Assembly (NCBI GenBank): GCA_949825065.1
Contig: CATKWJ010000011.1
Coordinates: 111,716 to 175,715 of the forward strand
Origin: Odontocerum albicorne
Lineage: Eukaryota > Arthropoda > Insecta > Trichoptera > Odontoceridae
DNA length: 64,000 nucleotides
Direction of reading: 5' to 3'
The position numbers were made by a program, and so were the translations under genes. Shown piece after piece: positions 38,368 through 51,349 of this stretch. The notes beneath the pieces were generated by a model. That model did no database searches. It saw only the letters and a list, made by a program, of their open reading frames with translations, and was not told the origin of the DNA. The first letter of the stretch is position 1. Every line of letters starts with the position of its first letter.

Positions 38368-38982
38368 CCTGTTCACCGCGTTAAAAATCAAATTCCACGA
38401 ATCCTGTGCGCGGCACAATTTCAGTGTTTTTTAATTTCTTAGTTTAAACACATATTTTGTTTAGAACCACTGATATTTGATTACAACACCAAGTAAACAT
38501 GACACTTAAGTAATTTTCTGATAATAAATAATAGTCATTACTCTTAAGGAGACTCATTAAATAAAGGAGATAAACTTAACATTACGTAAAATAAACAAAG
38601 GAATGCTACGATCAAATCAATGCTTCATGACACTCACCCCATCAAATGCATATAGCACTAGTAACGTTTATTTACGTAAGAGCGACTTAGTAATGTTTAT
38701 TTACGTAAGAGAGACTCATCGCAGGACTCGATCCACGCGACAGGTCGTTAATGCTGGAAATATTGAGAAACCAAAAAAATTCGGCGCTCTGTTTATTCAA
38801 CATTATCTCATAAACTAATATATTATTTGACAAGGTTTTCAGAGATGTCACTAGAACAAAGATTATTTTAAATTTAAGTTCAATTTTTATTCCGGTTTTG
38901 TGTCATTTTTTTTAAGTATTTGTGATTTGAAACTTGGATTGTCGTCAGATCACAGGCGTTTGTGCTCCCCGCGGCGAAAGAG
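38368..38982 (+). mobile_element. TTAA-flanked piggyBac-like MITE, copy 9 (615 bp)
   Basis: TTAA at 38364-38367 and 38983-38986. Haplotype C with private 'tttcagtgttttt'. It is the only copy followed by a 348-type tail ('caagtataaatg' plus full hairpin) instead of a 333-bp monomer. Confidence 0.82.
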
Positions 38983-40174
38983 TTAACTTGTATGAACGTT
39001 TGTTAGTAATGGACGGAAACTTCACACTTTTCACTCGAAAATCTGCCATTGATGACCGAGATTACAAATTTGTGTTCCAAATCACAACAGAATTATTATT
39101 TGTTCTACGAGTTGTCATGTTTTTCGTCCCAAACGTCTTATTTCGCGAAATTTCAATATTTTGCGTCAATATTTTCAAGTATAAATGAATTTTGTTACTT
39201 TTGACTTACAAAATACCAATTTTTCGTACAAATTTTTGTACGAAAAATTTGCAAGAACTATAATGAATCAAGACAAAAGTGTAGTATAAACGCATTAACG
39301 TTGATTATGATATAAAACTTCAAAACGTCCTTAATTTGTATGAACGTTTGTTAGTAATGGACGGAAACTTCACACTTTTCACTCGAAAATCTGCCATTGA
39401 TGACCGAGATTACAAATTTGTGTTCAAAATCACAACATAATTATTATTTGTTCTACGAGTTGTCATGTTTTTCGTCCCAAACGTCTAATTTCGCGAAATT
39501 TCAATATTTTGCGTCAATATTTTCAAGTATAAATGAATTTTGTTACTTTTGACTTACAAAATACCAATTTTTCGTACAAATTTTTGTACGAAAAATTTGC
39601 AAGAACTATAATGAATCAAGACAAAAGTGTAGTATAAACGCATTAACGTTGATTATGATATAAAACTTCAAAACGTCCTTAATTTGTATGAACGTTTGTT
39701 AGTAATGGACGGAAACTTCACACTTTTCACTCGAAAATCTGCCAATGATGACCGAGATTACAAATTTGTGTTCAAAATCACAACAGAATTATTATTTGTT
39801 CTACGAGTTGTCATGTTTTTCGTCCCAAACGTCTAATTTCGCGAAATTTCAATATTTTGCGTCAATATTTTCAAGTATAAATGAATTTTGTTACTTTTGA
39901 CTTACAAAATACCAATTTTTCGTACAAATTTTTGTACGAAAAATTTGCAAGAATTATAATGAATCAAGACAAAAGTGGAGTATAAACGCATTAACGTTGA
40001 TTTTGATATAAAACTTCAAAACCTCCTTAATTTGTATGAACGTTTGTTAGTAATGGACGGAAACTTCACACTTTTCACTCGAAAATCTGCCATTGATGAC
40101 CGAGATTACAAATTTGTGTTCAAAATCACAACAGAATTATTATTTGTTCTACGAGTTGTCATGTTTTTCGTCCC

Positions 40175-40178
40175 AAAC
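40175..40178. other. Deletion junction with 4-bp microhomology (AAAC)
   Basis: Here 'tcccaaac' of one monomer runs straight into 'aaacttcacac' of the next post-element monomer. Both parents share AAAC. In the intact HOR unit these points lie at 35820 and 36673, so 853 bp are missing: 615 of element, 4 of duplicated TTAA and 234 of satellite. The join keeps a reading frame open by chance, giving a 123-codon open frame at 39975-40346 that is not a gene. Confidence 0.88.
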
Positions 40179-43100
40179 TTCACACTTTTCACTCGAAAAT
40201 CTGCCATTGATGACCGAGATTACAAATTTGTGTTCCAAATCACAACAGAATTATTATTTGTTCTACGAGTTGTCATGTTTTTCGTCCCAAACGTCTTATT
40301 TCGCGAAATTTCAATATTTTGCGTCAATATTTTCAATAATATATGAATTTCTTTACTTTTGACTTACAAAATACCAATTTTTCGTACAAAAATGCTAGAA
40401 TTATAATGAATCAAGACAAAAGTGTAGTATAAACGCATTAACGTTGATTATGATATAAAACTTCAAAACGTCCTTAATTTGTATGAACGTTTGTTAGTAA
40501 TGGACGGAAACTTCACACTTTTCACTCGAAAATCTGCCATTGATGACCGAGATTACAAATTTGTGTTCAAAATCACAACATAATTATTATTTGTTGTACG
40601 AGTTGTCATGTTTTTCGTCCCAAACGTCTAATTTCGCGAAATTTCAATATTTTGCGTCAATATTTTCAAGTATAAATGAATTTTGTTACTTTTGACTTAC
40701 AAAATACCAATTTTTCGTACAAATTTTTGTACGAAAAATTTGCAAGAACTATAATGAATCAAGACAAAAGTGTAGTATAAACGCATTAACGTTGATTATG
40801 ATATAAAACTTCAAAACGTCCTTAATTTGTATGAACGTTTGTTAGTAATGGACGGAAACTTCACACTTTTCACTCGAAAATCTGCCATTGATGACCGAGA
40901 TTACAAATTTGTGTTCAAAATCACAACATAATTATTATTTGTTCTACGAGTTGTCATGTTTTTCGTCCCAAACGTCTAATTTCGCGAAATTTCTATATTT
41001 TGCGTCAATATTTTCAAGTATAAATGAATTTTGTTACTTTTGACTTACAAAATACCAAATTTTCGTACAAATTTTTGTACGAAAAATTTGCAAGAACTAT
41101 AATGAATCCAGACAAAAGTGTAGTATAAACGCATTAACGTTGATTATGATATAAAACTTCAAAACGTCCTTAATTTGTATGAACGTTTGTTAGTAATGGA
41201 CGGAAACTTCACACTTTTCACTCGAAAATCTGCCATTGATGACCGAGATTACAAATTTGTGTTCAAAATCACAACATAATTATTATTTGTTCTACGAGTT
41301 GTCATGTTTTTCGTCCCAAACGTCTAATTTCGCGAAATTTCAATATTTTGCGTCAATATTTTCAAGTATAAATGAATTTTGTTACTTTTGACTTACAAAA
41401 TACCAATTTTTCGTACAAATTTTTGTACGAAAAATTTGCAAGAACTATAATGAATCAAGACAAAAGTGTAGTATAAACGCATTAACGTTGATTATGATAT
41501 AAAACTTCAAAACGTCCTTAATTTGTATGAACGTTTGTTAGTAATGGACGGAAACTTCACACTTTTCACTCGAAAATCTGCCAATGATGACCGAGATTAC
41601 AAATTTGTGTTCAAAATCACAACAGAATTATTATTTGTTCTACGAGTTGTCATGTTTTTCGTCCCAAACGTCTAATTTCGCGAAATTTCTATATTTTGCG
41701 TTAATATTTTCAAGTATAAATGAATTTTGTTACTTTTGACTTACAAAATACCAATTTTTCGTACAAATTTTTGTACGAAAAATTTGCAAGAATTATAATG
41801 AATCAAGACAAAAGTGTAGTATAAACGCATTCACGTTGATTATGATATAAAACTTCAAAACCTCCATAACTTGTATGAACGTTTGTTAGTAATGGACGGA
41901 AACTTCACACTTTTCACTCGAAAATCTGCCATTGATGACCGAGATTACAAATTTGTGTTCAAAATCACAACAGAATTATTATTTGTTCTACGAGTTGTCA
42001 TGTTTTTCGTCCCAAACGTCTAATTTCGCGAAATTTCAATATTTTGCGTCAATATTTTCAAGTATAAATGAATTTTGTTACTTTTGACTTACAAAATACC
42101 AATTTTTCGTACAAATTTTTGTACGAAAAATTTGCAAGAACTATAATGAATCCAGACAAAAGTGTAGTATAAACGCATTAACGTTGATAATGATATAAAA
42201 CTTCAAAACGTCCTTAATTTGTATGAACGTTTGTTAGTAATGGACGGAAACTTCACACTTTTCACTCGAAAATCTGCCATTGATGACCGAGATTACAAAT
42301 TTGTGTTCAAAATCACAACATAATTATTATTTGTTCTACGAGTTGTCATGTTTTTCGTCCCAAACGTCTAATTTCGCGAAATTTCAATATTTTGCGTCAA
42401 TATTTTCAAGTATAAATGAATTTTGTTACTTTTGACTTACAAAATACCAATTTTTCGTACAAATTTTTGTACGAAAAATTTGCAAGAACTATAATGAATC
42501 AAGACAAAAGTGTAGTATAAACGCATTAACGTTGATTATGATATAAAACTTCAAAACGTCCTTAATTTGTATGAACGTTTGTTAGTAATGGACGGAAACT
42601 TCACACTTTTCATTCGAAAATCTGCCATTGATGACCTAGATTACAAATTTGTGTTCAAAATCACAACATAATTATTATTTGTTCTACGAGTTGTCATGTT
42701 TTTCGTCCCAAACGTCTAATTTCGCGAAATTTCAATATTTTGCGTCAATATTTTCAAGTATAAATGAATTTTGTTACTTTTGACTTACAAAATACCAATT
42801 TTTCGTACAAATTTTTGTACGAAAAATTTGCAAGAACTATAATGAATCAAGACAAAAGTGTAGTATAAACGCATTAACGTTGATTATGATATAAAACTTC
42901 AAAACGTCCTTAATTTGTATGAACGTTTGTTAGTAATGGACGGAAACTTCACACTTTTCACTCGAAAATCTGCCATTGATGACCGAGATTACAAATTTGT
43001 GTTCAAAATCACAACAGAATTATTATTTGTTCTACGAGTTGTCATGTTTTTCGTCCTAAACGTCTAATTTCGCGAAATTTCAATATTTTGCGTCAATATT

Positions 43101-43374
43101 TTCAAGTATAAATGAATTTTGTTACTTTTGACTTACAAAATACCAATTTTTCGTACAAATTTTTGTACGAAAAATTTGCAAGAACTATAATGAATCAAGA
43201 CAAAAGTGTAGTATAAACGCATTAACGTTGATTATGATATAAAACTTCAAAACGTCCTTAATTTGTATGAACGTTTGTTAGTAATGGACGGAAACTTCAC
43301 ACTTTTCACTCGAAAATCTGCCAATGATGACCGAGATTACAAATTTGTGTTTAAAATCACAACAGAATTATTAT

Positions 43375-46199
43375 TTAATCTACGAGTTGTCATGTTTTTC
43401 GTCCCAAACGTCTAATTTCGCGAAATTTCAATATTTTGCGTCAATATTTTCAAGTATAAATGAATTTTGTTACTTTTGACTTACAAAATACCAATTTTTC
43501 GTACAAATTTTTGTAGGAAAAATTTGCAAGAATTATAATGAATCAAGACAAAAGTGGAGTATAAACGCATTAACGTTGATTATGATATAAAACTTCAAAA
43601 CCTCCATAACTTGTATGAACGTTTGTTAGTAATGGACGGAAACTTCACACTTTTCACTCGAAAATCTGCCATTGATGACCGAGATTAGAAATTTGTGTTC
43701 AAAATCACAACAGAATTATTATTTGTTCTACGAGTTGTCATGTTTTTCGTCCCAAACGTCTAATTTCGCGAAATTTCAATATTTTGCGTCAATATTTTCA
43801 AGTATAAATGAATTTTGTTACTTTTGACTTACAAAATACCAATTTTTCGTACAAATTTTTGTACGAAAAATTTGCAAGAACTATAATGAATCAAGACAAA
43901 AGTGTAGTATAAACGCATTAACGTTGATTATGATATAAAACTTCAAAACGTCCTTAATTTGTATGAACGTTTGTTAGTAATGGACGGAAACTTCACACTT
44001 TTCACTCGAAAATCTGCCATTGATGACCGAGATTACAAATTTGTGTTCAAAATCACAACATAATTATTATTTGTTCTACGAGTTGTCATGTTTTTCGTCC
44101 CAAACGTCTAATTTCGCGAAATTTCAATATTTTGCGTCAATATTTTCAAGTATAAATGAATTTTGTTACTTTTGACTTACAAAATACCAATTTTTCGTAC
44201 AAATTTTTGTACGAAAAATTTGCAAGAACTATAATGAATCAAGACAAAAGTGTAGTATAAACGCATTAACGTTGATTATGATATAAAACTTCAAAACGTC
44301 CTTAATTTGTATGAACGTTTGTTAGTAATGGACGGAAACTTCACACTTTTCACTCGAAAATCTGCCAATGATGACCGAGATTACAAATTTGTGTTCAAAA
44401 TCACAACAGAATTATTATTTGTTCTACGAGTTGTCATGTTTTTCGTCCCAAACGTCTAATTTCGCGAAATTTCAATATTTTGCGTCAATATTTTCAAGTA
44501 TAAATGAATTTTGTTACTTTTGACTTACAAAATACCAATTTTTCGTACAAATTTTTGTACGAAAAATTTGCAAGAATTATAATGAATCAAGACAAAAGTG
44601 GAGTATAAACGCATTAACGTTGATTTTGATATAAAACTTCAAAACCTCCTTAATTTGTATGAACGTTTGTTAGTAATGGACGGAAACTTCACACTTTTCA
44701 CTCGAAAATCTGCCATTGATGACCGAGATTACAAATTTGTGTTCAAAATCACAACAGAATTATTATTTGTTCTACGAGTTGTCATGTTTTTCGTCCTAAA
44801 CGTCTAATTTCGCGAAATTTCTATATTTTGCGTCAATATTTTCAAGTATAAATGAATTTTGTTACTTTTGACTTACAAAATACCAAATTTTCGTACAAAT
44901 TTTTGTACGAAAAATTTGCAAGAACTATAATGAATACAGACAAAAGTGTAGTATAAACGCATTAACGTTGATTATGATATAAAACTTCAAAACGTCCTTA
45001 ATTTGTATGAACGTTTGTTAGTAATGGACGGAAACTTCACACTTTTCACTCGAAAATCTGCCATTGATGACCGAGATTACAAATTTGTGTTCAAAATCAC
45101 AACATAATTATTATTTGTTCTACGAGTTGTCATGTTTTTCGTCCCAAACGTCTAATTTCGCGAAATTTCAATATTTTGCGTCAATATTTTCAAGTATAAA
45201 TGAATTTTGTTACTTTTGACTTACAAAATACCAATTTTTCGTACAAATTTTTGTACGAAAAATTTGCAAGAACTATTATGAATCAAGACAAAAGTGTAGT
45301 ATAAACGCATTAACGTTGATTATGATATAAAACTTCAAAACGTCCTTAATTTGTATGAACGTTTGTTAGTAATGGACGGAAACTTCACACTTTTCACTCG
45401 AAAATCTGCCATTGATGACCGAGATTACAAATTTGTGTTCAAAATCACAACAGAATTATTATTTGTTGTACGAGTTGTCATGTTTTTCGTCCCAAACGTC
45501 TAATTTCGCGAAATTTCAATATTTTGCGTCAATATTTTCAAGTATAAATGAATTTTGTTACTTTTGACTTACAAAATACCAATTTTTCGTACAAATTTTT
45601 GTACGAAAAATTTGCAAGAACTATAATGAATCAAGACAAAAGTGTAGAATAAACGCATTAACGTTGATTATGATATAAAACTTCAAAACGTCCTTAATTT
45701 GTATGAACGTTTGTTAGTAATGGACGGAAACTTCACACTTTTCACTCGAAAATCTGCCAATGATGACCGAGATTACAAATTTGTGTTTAAAATCACAACA
45801 GAATTATTATTTAATCTACGAGTTGTCATGTTTTTCGTCCCAAACGTCTAATTTCGCGAAATTTCAATATTTTGCGTCAATATTTTCAAGTATAAATGAA
45901 TTTTGTTACTTTTGACTTACAAAATACCAATTTTTCGTACAAATTTTTGTAGGAAAAATTTGCAAGAATTATAATGAATCAAGACAAAAGTGGAGTATAA
46001 ACGCATTAACGTTGATTATGATATAAAACTTCAAAACCTCCATAACTTGTATGAACGTTTGTTAGTAATGGACGGAAACTTCACACTTTTCACTCGAAAA
46101 TCTGCCATTGATGACCGAGATTACAAATTTGTGTTCAAAATCACAACAGAATTATTATTTGTTCTACGAGTTGTCATGTTTTTCATCCCAAACGTCTAA
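43375..46199 (+). repeat. 2436-bp (7-monomer) duplication
   Basis: The rare 'ttatttaatctacg' marker, with 'gtgtttaaaatc' before it and a 'gtaggaaaa...gtggagtata...cctccataac' monomer after it, appears near 43375 and again near 45811, exactly seven monomers apart. The second copy also has 'tttcatccc' (near 46183), as does the related monomer at 22358-22567. Boundaries approximate. Confidence 0.75.
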
Positions 46200-47802
46200 T
46201 TTCGCGAAATTTCAATATTTTGCGTCAATATTTTCAAGTATAAATGAATTTTGTTACTTTTGACTTACAAAATACCAATTTTTCGTACAAATTTTTGTAC
46301 GAAAAATTTGCAAGAACTATAATGAATCAAGACAAAAGTGTAGTATAAACGCATTAACGTTGATTATGATATAAAACTTCAAAACGTCCTTAATTTGTAT
46401 GAACGTTTGTTAGTAATGGACGGAAACTTCACACTTTTCACTCGAAAATCTGCCATTGATGACCGAGATTACAAATTTGTGTTCAAAATCACAACAGAAT
46501 TATTATTTGTTCTACGAGTTGTCATGTTTTTCGTCCCAAACGTCTAATTTCGCGAAATTTCAATATTTTGCGTCAATATTTTCAAGTATAAATGAATTTT
46601 GTTACTTTTGACTTACAAAATACCAATTTTTCGTACAAATTTTTGTACGAAAAATTTGCAAGAACTATAATGAATCAAGACAAAAGTGTAGTATAAACGC
46701 ATTAACGTTGATTATGATATAAAACTTCAAAACGTCCTTAATTTGTATGAACGTTTGTTAGTAATGGACGGAAACTTCACACTTTTCACTCGAAAATCTG
46801 CCATTGATGACCGAGATTACAAATTTGTGTTCAAAATCACAACAGAATTATTATTTGTTGTACGAGTTGTCATGTTTTTCGTCCCAAACGTCTAATTTCG
46901 CGAAATTTCAATATTTTGCGTCAATATTTTCAAGTATAAATGAATTTTGTTACTTTTGACTTACAAAATACCAATTTTTCGTACAAATTTTTGTACGAAA
47001 AATTTGCAAGAACTATAATGAATCAAGACAAAAGTGTAGTATAAACGCATTAACGTTGATTATGTTATAAAACTTCAAAACGTCCTTAATTTGTATGAAC
47101 GTTTGTTAGTAATGGACGGAAACTTCACACTTTTCACTCGAAAATCTGCCATTGATGACCGAGATTACAAATTTGTGTTCAAAATCACAACAGAATTATT
47201 ATTTGTTCTACGAGTTGTCATGTTTTTCGTCCCAAACGTCTTATTTCGCGAAATTTCAATATTTTGCGTCAATATTTTCAAAAATATATGAATTTCTTTA
47301 CTTTTGACTTACAAAATACCAATTTTTTGTACAAAAATGCTAGAATTATTATGAATCAAGACAAAAGTGTAGTATAAACGCATTAACGTTGATTTTGATA
47401 TAAAACTTCAAAACCTCCTTAATTTGTATGAACGTTTGTTAGTAATGGACGGAAACTTCACACTTTTCACTCGAAAATCTGCCATTGATGACCGAGATTA
47501 CAAATTTGTGTTCAAAATCACAACATAATTATTATTTGTTCTACGAGTTGTCATGTTTTTCGTCCCAAACGTCTAATTTCGCGAAATTTCAATATTTTGC
47601 GTCAATATTTTCAAGTATAAATTAATTTTGTTACTTTTGACATACAAAATACCAATTTTTCGTACAAATTTTTGTACGAAAAATTTGTAAGAACTATAAT
47701 GAATCAAGACAAAAGTGTAGTATAAACGCATTAACGTTGATTTTGATATAAAACTTCAAAACCTCCTTAATTTGTATGAACGTTTGTTAGTAATGGACGG
47801 AA

Positions 47803-48150
47803 ACTTCACACTTTTCACTCGAAAATCTGCCATTGACGACCGAGATTACGAATATGTGTACAAAATCACTACACAGTTATTATTTGTTCTACGAGTTATC
47901 AGGTTTTTCATCCCAAACGTCTTATTTCGCGAAATTTCAATATTTTGCGTCAATATTTTCAAGTAAAAATGAATTTTGTTTCTTTTGACTTACAAAATAC
48001 CAATTTTTCGTACAAATTTTTGTACGAAAAATTTGCAAGAACTATAATAAATCAAGACAAAAGTGTAGTATAAACGCATCAACGTTGATTATGATATAAA
48101 ACTTCAAAACGTCCTTAATTTGTATGAACGTTTGTTAGTAATGGACGGAA
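47803..48150 (+). repeat. 348-bp monomer with the diverged 74-bp tract
   Basis: The tract 47837-47910 matches those at 17030 and 17363, but the tail is of the 348 type with 'caagtaaaaatg' and a full hairpin. So the same tract sits on different monomer backbones. Confidence 0.86.
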
Positions 48151-49148
48151 ACTTCACACTTTTCACTCGAAAATCTGCCATTGATGACCGAGATTACAAA
48201 TTTGTGTTCAATATCACAACAGAATTATTATTTGTTCTACGAGTTGTCATGTTTTTCGTCCCAAACGTCTTATTTCGCGAAATTTCAATATTTTGCGTCA
48301 ATATTTTCAATAATATATGAATTTCTTTACTTTTGACTTACAAAATACCAATTTTTCGTACAAAAATGCTAGAATTATAATGAATCAAGACAAAAGTGTA
48401 GTATAAACGCATTAACGTTGATTTTGATATAAAACTTCAAAACCTCCTTAATTTGTATGAACGTTTGTTAGTAATGGACGGAAACTTCACACTTTTTACT
48501 CGAAAATCTGCCATTGATGACCGAGATTACAAATTTTGTGTTCAAAATCACAACAGAATTATTATTTGTTCTACGAGTTGTCATGTTTTTCGTCCCAAAC
48601 GTCTAATTTCGCGAAATTTCAATATTTTGCGTCAATATTTTCAAGTAAAAATGAATTTTGTTTCTTTTGACTTACAAAATACCAATTTTTCGTACAAATT
48701 TTTGTACGAAATATTTGCAAGAACTATAATGAATCAAGACAAAAGTGTAGTATAAACGCATTAACGTTGATTATGATATAAAACTTCAAAACGTCCTTAA
48801 TTTGTATGAACGTTTGTTAGTAATGGACGGAAACTTCACACTTTTCACTCGAAAATCTGCCATTGATGACCGAGATTACAAATTTGTGTTCAAAATCACA
48901 ACATAATTATTATTTGTTCTACGAGTTGTCATGTTTTTCGTCCCAAACGTCTAATTTCGCGAAATTTCAATATTTTGCGTCAATATTTTCAAGTATAAAT
49001 GAATTTTGTTACTTTTGACTTACAAAATACCAATTTTTCGTACAAATTTTTGTACGAAAAATTTGCAAGAACTATAATGAATCAAGACAAAAGTGTAGTA
49101 TAAACGCATTAACGTTGATTATGATATAAAACTTCAAAACCTCCTTAA

Positions 49149-49763
49149 CCTGTTCACCGCGTTAAAAATCAAATTCCACGAATCCTGTGCGCGGCACAAT
49201 TTCAGCGTTTTTTAATTTCTTAGTTTAAACACATATTTTGTTTAGAACCACTGATATTTGATTACAACACCAAGTAAACATGACACTTAAGTAATTTTCT
49301 GATAATAAATAATAGTCATTACTCTTAAGGAGACTCATTAAATAAAGGAGATAAACTTAACATTACGTAAAATAAACAAAGGAATGCTACGATCAAATCA
49401 ATGCTTCATGACACTCACCCCATCAAATGCATATAGCACTAGTAACGTTTATTTACGTAAGAGCGACTTAGTAATGTTTATTTACGTAAGAGAGACTCAT
49501 CGCAGGACTCGATCCACGCGACAGGTCGTTAATGCTGGAAATATTGAGAAACCAAAAAAATTCGGCGCTCTGTTTATTCAACATTATCTCATAAACTAAT
49601 ATATTATTTGACAAGGTTTTCAGAGATGTCACTAGAACAAAGATTATTTTAAATTTTAGTTCAATTTTTATTCCGGTTTTGTGTCATTTTTTTTAAGTAT
49701 TTGTGATTTGAAACTTGGATTGTCGTCAGATCACAGGCGTTTGTGCTCCCCGCGGCGAAAGAG
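49149..49763 (+). mobile_element. TTAA-flanked piggyBac-like MITE, copy 10 (615 bp)
   Basis: TTAA at 49145-49148 and 49764-49767. Haplotype C; shares 'aattttagttc' with copy 5. Separated from copy 9 by 10.8 kb. Confidence 0.82.
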
Positions 49764-50790
49764 TTAACTTGTATGAACGTTTGTTAGTAATGGACGGAAA
49801 CTTCACACTTTTCACTCGAAAATCTGCCATTGATGACCGAGATTACAAATTTGTGTTCCAAATCACAACAGAATTATTATTTGTTCTACGAGTTGTCATG
49901 TTTTTCGTCCCAAACGTCTTATTTCGCGAAATTTCAATATTTTGCGTCAATATTTTCAATAATATATGAATTTCTTTACTTTTGACTTACAAAATACCAA
50001 TTTTTCGTACAAAAATGCTAGAATTATAATGAATCAAGACAAAAGTGTAGTATAAACGCATTAACGTTGATTTTGATATAAAACTTCAAAACCTCCTTAA
50101 TTTGTATGAACGTTTGTTAGTAATGGACGGAAACTTCACACTTTTCACTCGAAAATCTGCCATTGATGACCGAGATTACAAATTTGTGTTCAAAATCACA
50201 ACAGAATTATTATTTGTTTTACGAGTTGTCATGTTTTTCGTCCCAAACGTCTTATTTCGCGAAATTTCAATATTTTGCGTCAATATTTTCAATAATATAT
50301 GAATTTCTTTACTTTTGACTTACAAAATACCAATTTTTCGTACAAAAATGCTAGAATTATAATGAATCAAGACAAAAGTGTAGTATAAACGCATTAACGT
50401 TGATTTTGATATAAAACTTCAAAACCTCCTTAATTTGTATGAACGTTTGTTAGTAATGGACGGAACTTTTCACTCGAAAATCTGCCATTGATGACCGAGA
50501 TTACAAATTTGTGTTCAAAATCACAACAGAATTATTATTTGTTCTACGAGTTGTCATGTTTTTCGTCCCAAACGTCTTATTTCGCGAAATTTCAATATTT
50601 TGCGTCAATATTTTCAATAATATATGAATTTCTTTACTTTTGACTTACAAAATACCAATTTTTCGTACAAAAATGCTAGAATTATAATGAATCAAGACAA
50701 AAGTGTAGTATAAACGCATTAACGTTGATTTTGATAAAAAACTTCAAAACCTCCTTAATTTGTATGGACGTTTGTTAGTAATGGACGGAA

Positions 50791-51138
50791 ACTTCACACT
50801 TTTCACTCGAAAATCTGCCATTGACGACCGAGATTACGAATATGTGTACAAAATCACTACACAGTTATTATTTGTTCTACGAGTTGTCATGTTTTTCGTC
50901 CCAAACGTCTAATTTCGCGAAATTTCAATATTTTGCGTCAATATTTTCAAGTATAAATGAATTTTGTTACTTTTGACTTACAAAATACCAATTTTTCGTA
51001 CAAATTTTTGTACGAAAAATTTGCAAGAACTATAATGAATCAAGACAAAAGTGTAGTATAAACGCATTAACGTTGATTATGATATAAAACTTCAAAACGT
51101 CCTTAATTTGTATGAACGTTTGTTAGTAATGGACGGAA
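50791..51138 (+). repeat. Chimeric monomer: half diverged tract, half standard
   Basis: Diverged-tract markers run from 50825 to 50864 ('gacgaccg' to 'actacacag'), then the standard bases resume at 50886 ('gttgtcatg', 'ttcgtccc'). The switch point is within 50865-50885. This is direct evidence of exchange or conversion inside a monomer. Confidence 0.88.
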
Positions 51139-51349
51139 ACTTCACACTTTTCACTCGAAAATCTGCCATTGATGACCGAGATTACAAATTTGTGTTCAAA
51201 ATCACAACATAATTATTATTTGTTCTACGAGTTGTCATGTTTTTCGTCCCAAACGTCTAATTTAGCGAAATTTACATATTTTGCGTCAATATTTTCAAGT
51301 ATAAATGAATTTTGTTACTTTTGACTTACAAAATAGCAAGTACAAAAAT

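Larger units (their letters stand above)
38983..49148 (+). repeat. Satellite array segment 10 (about 30 monomers)
   Basis: Length is 30 x 348 minus 234 bp of satellite lost at the 40175 junction, minus three 333-bp forms (40391, 47338, 48367), plus one t ('aaattttgtg' near 48533); the sum is exact. Markers shared at 3828 bp (11 monomers: 'taccaaat' at 41053 and 44881) and 2436 bp (7 monomers: 'ttatttaatc' near 43375 and 45811) show internal block duplications. No gene. Confidence 0.95.

Noticed and set aside
33681..38982. Independent insertions of the element at the same hotspot
   Set aside because: The post-element monomer, upstream marker and HOR order repeat along with the element, which fits co-amplification. 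A hotspot alone would not give linked flanking mutations.
39975..40346. 123-codon open frame, the longest in the window
   Set aside because: Created by the 853-bp deletion that happened to join two monomers in frame.
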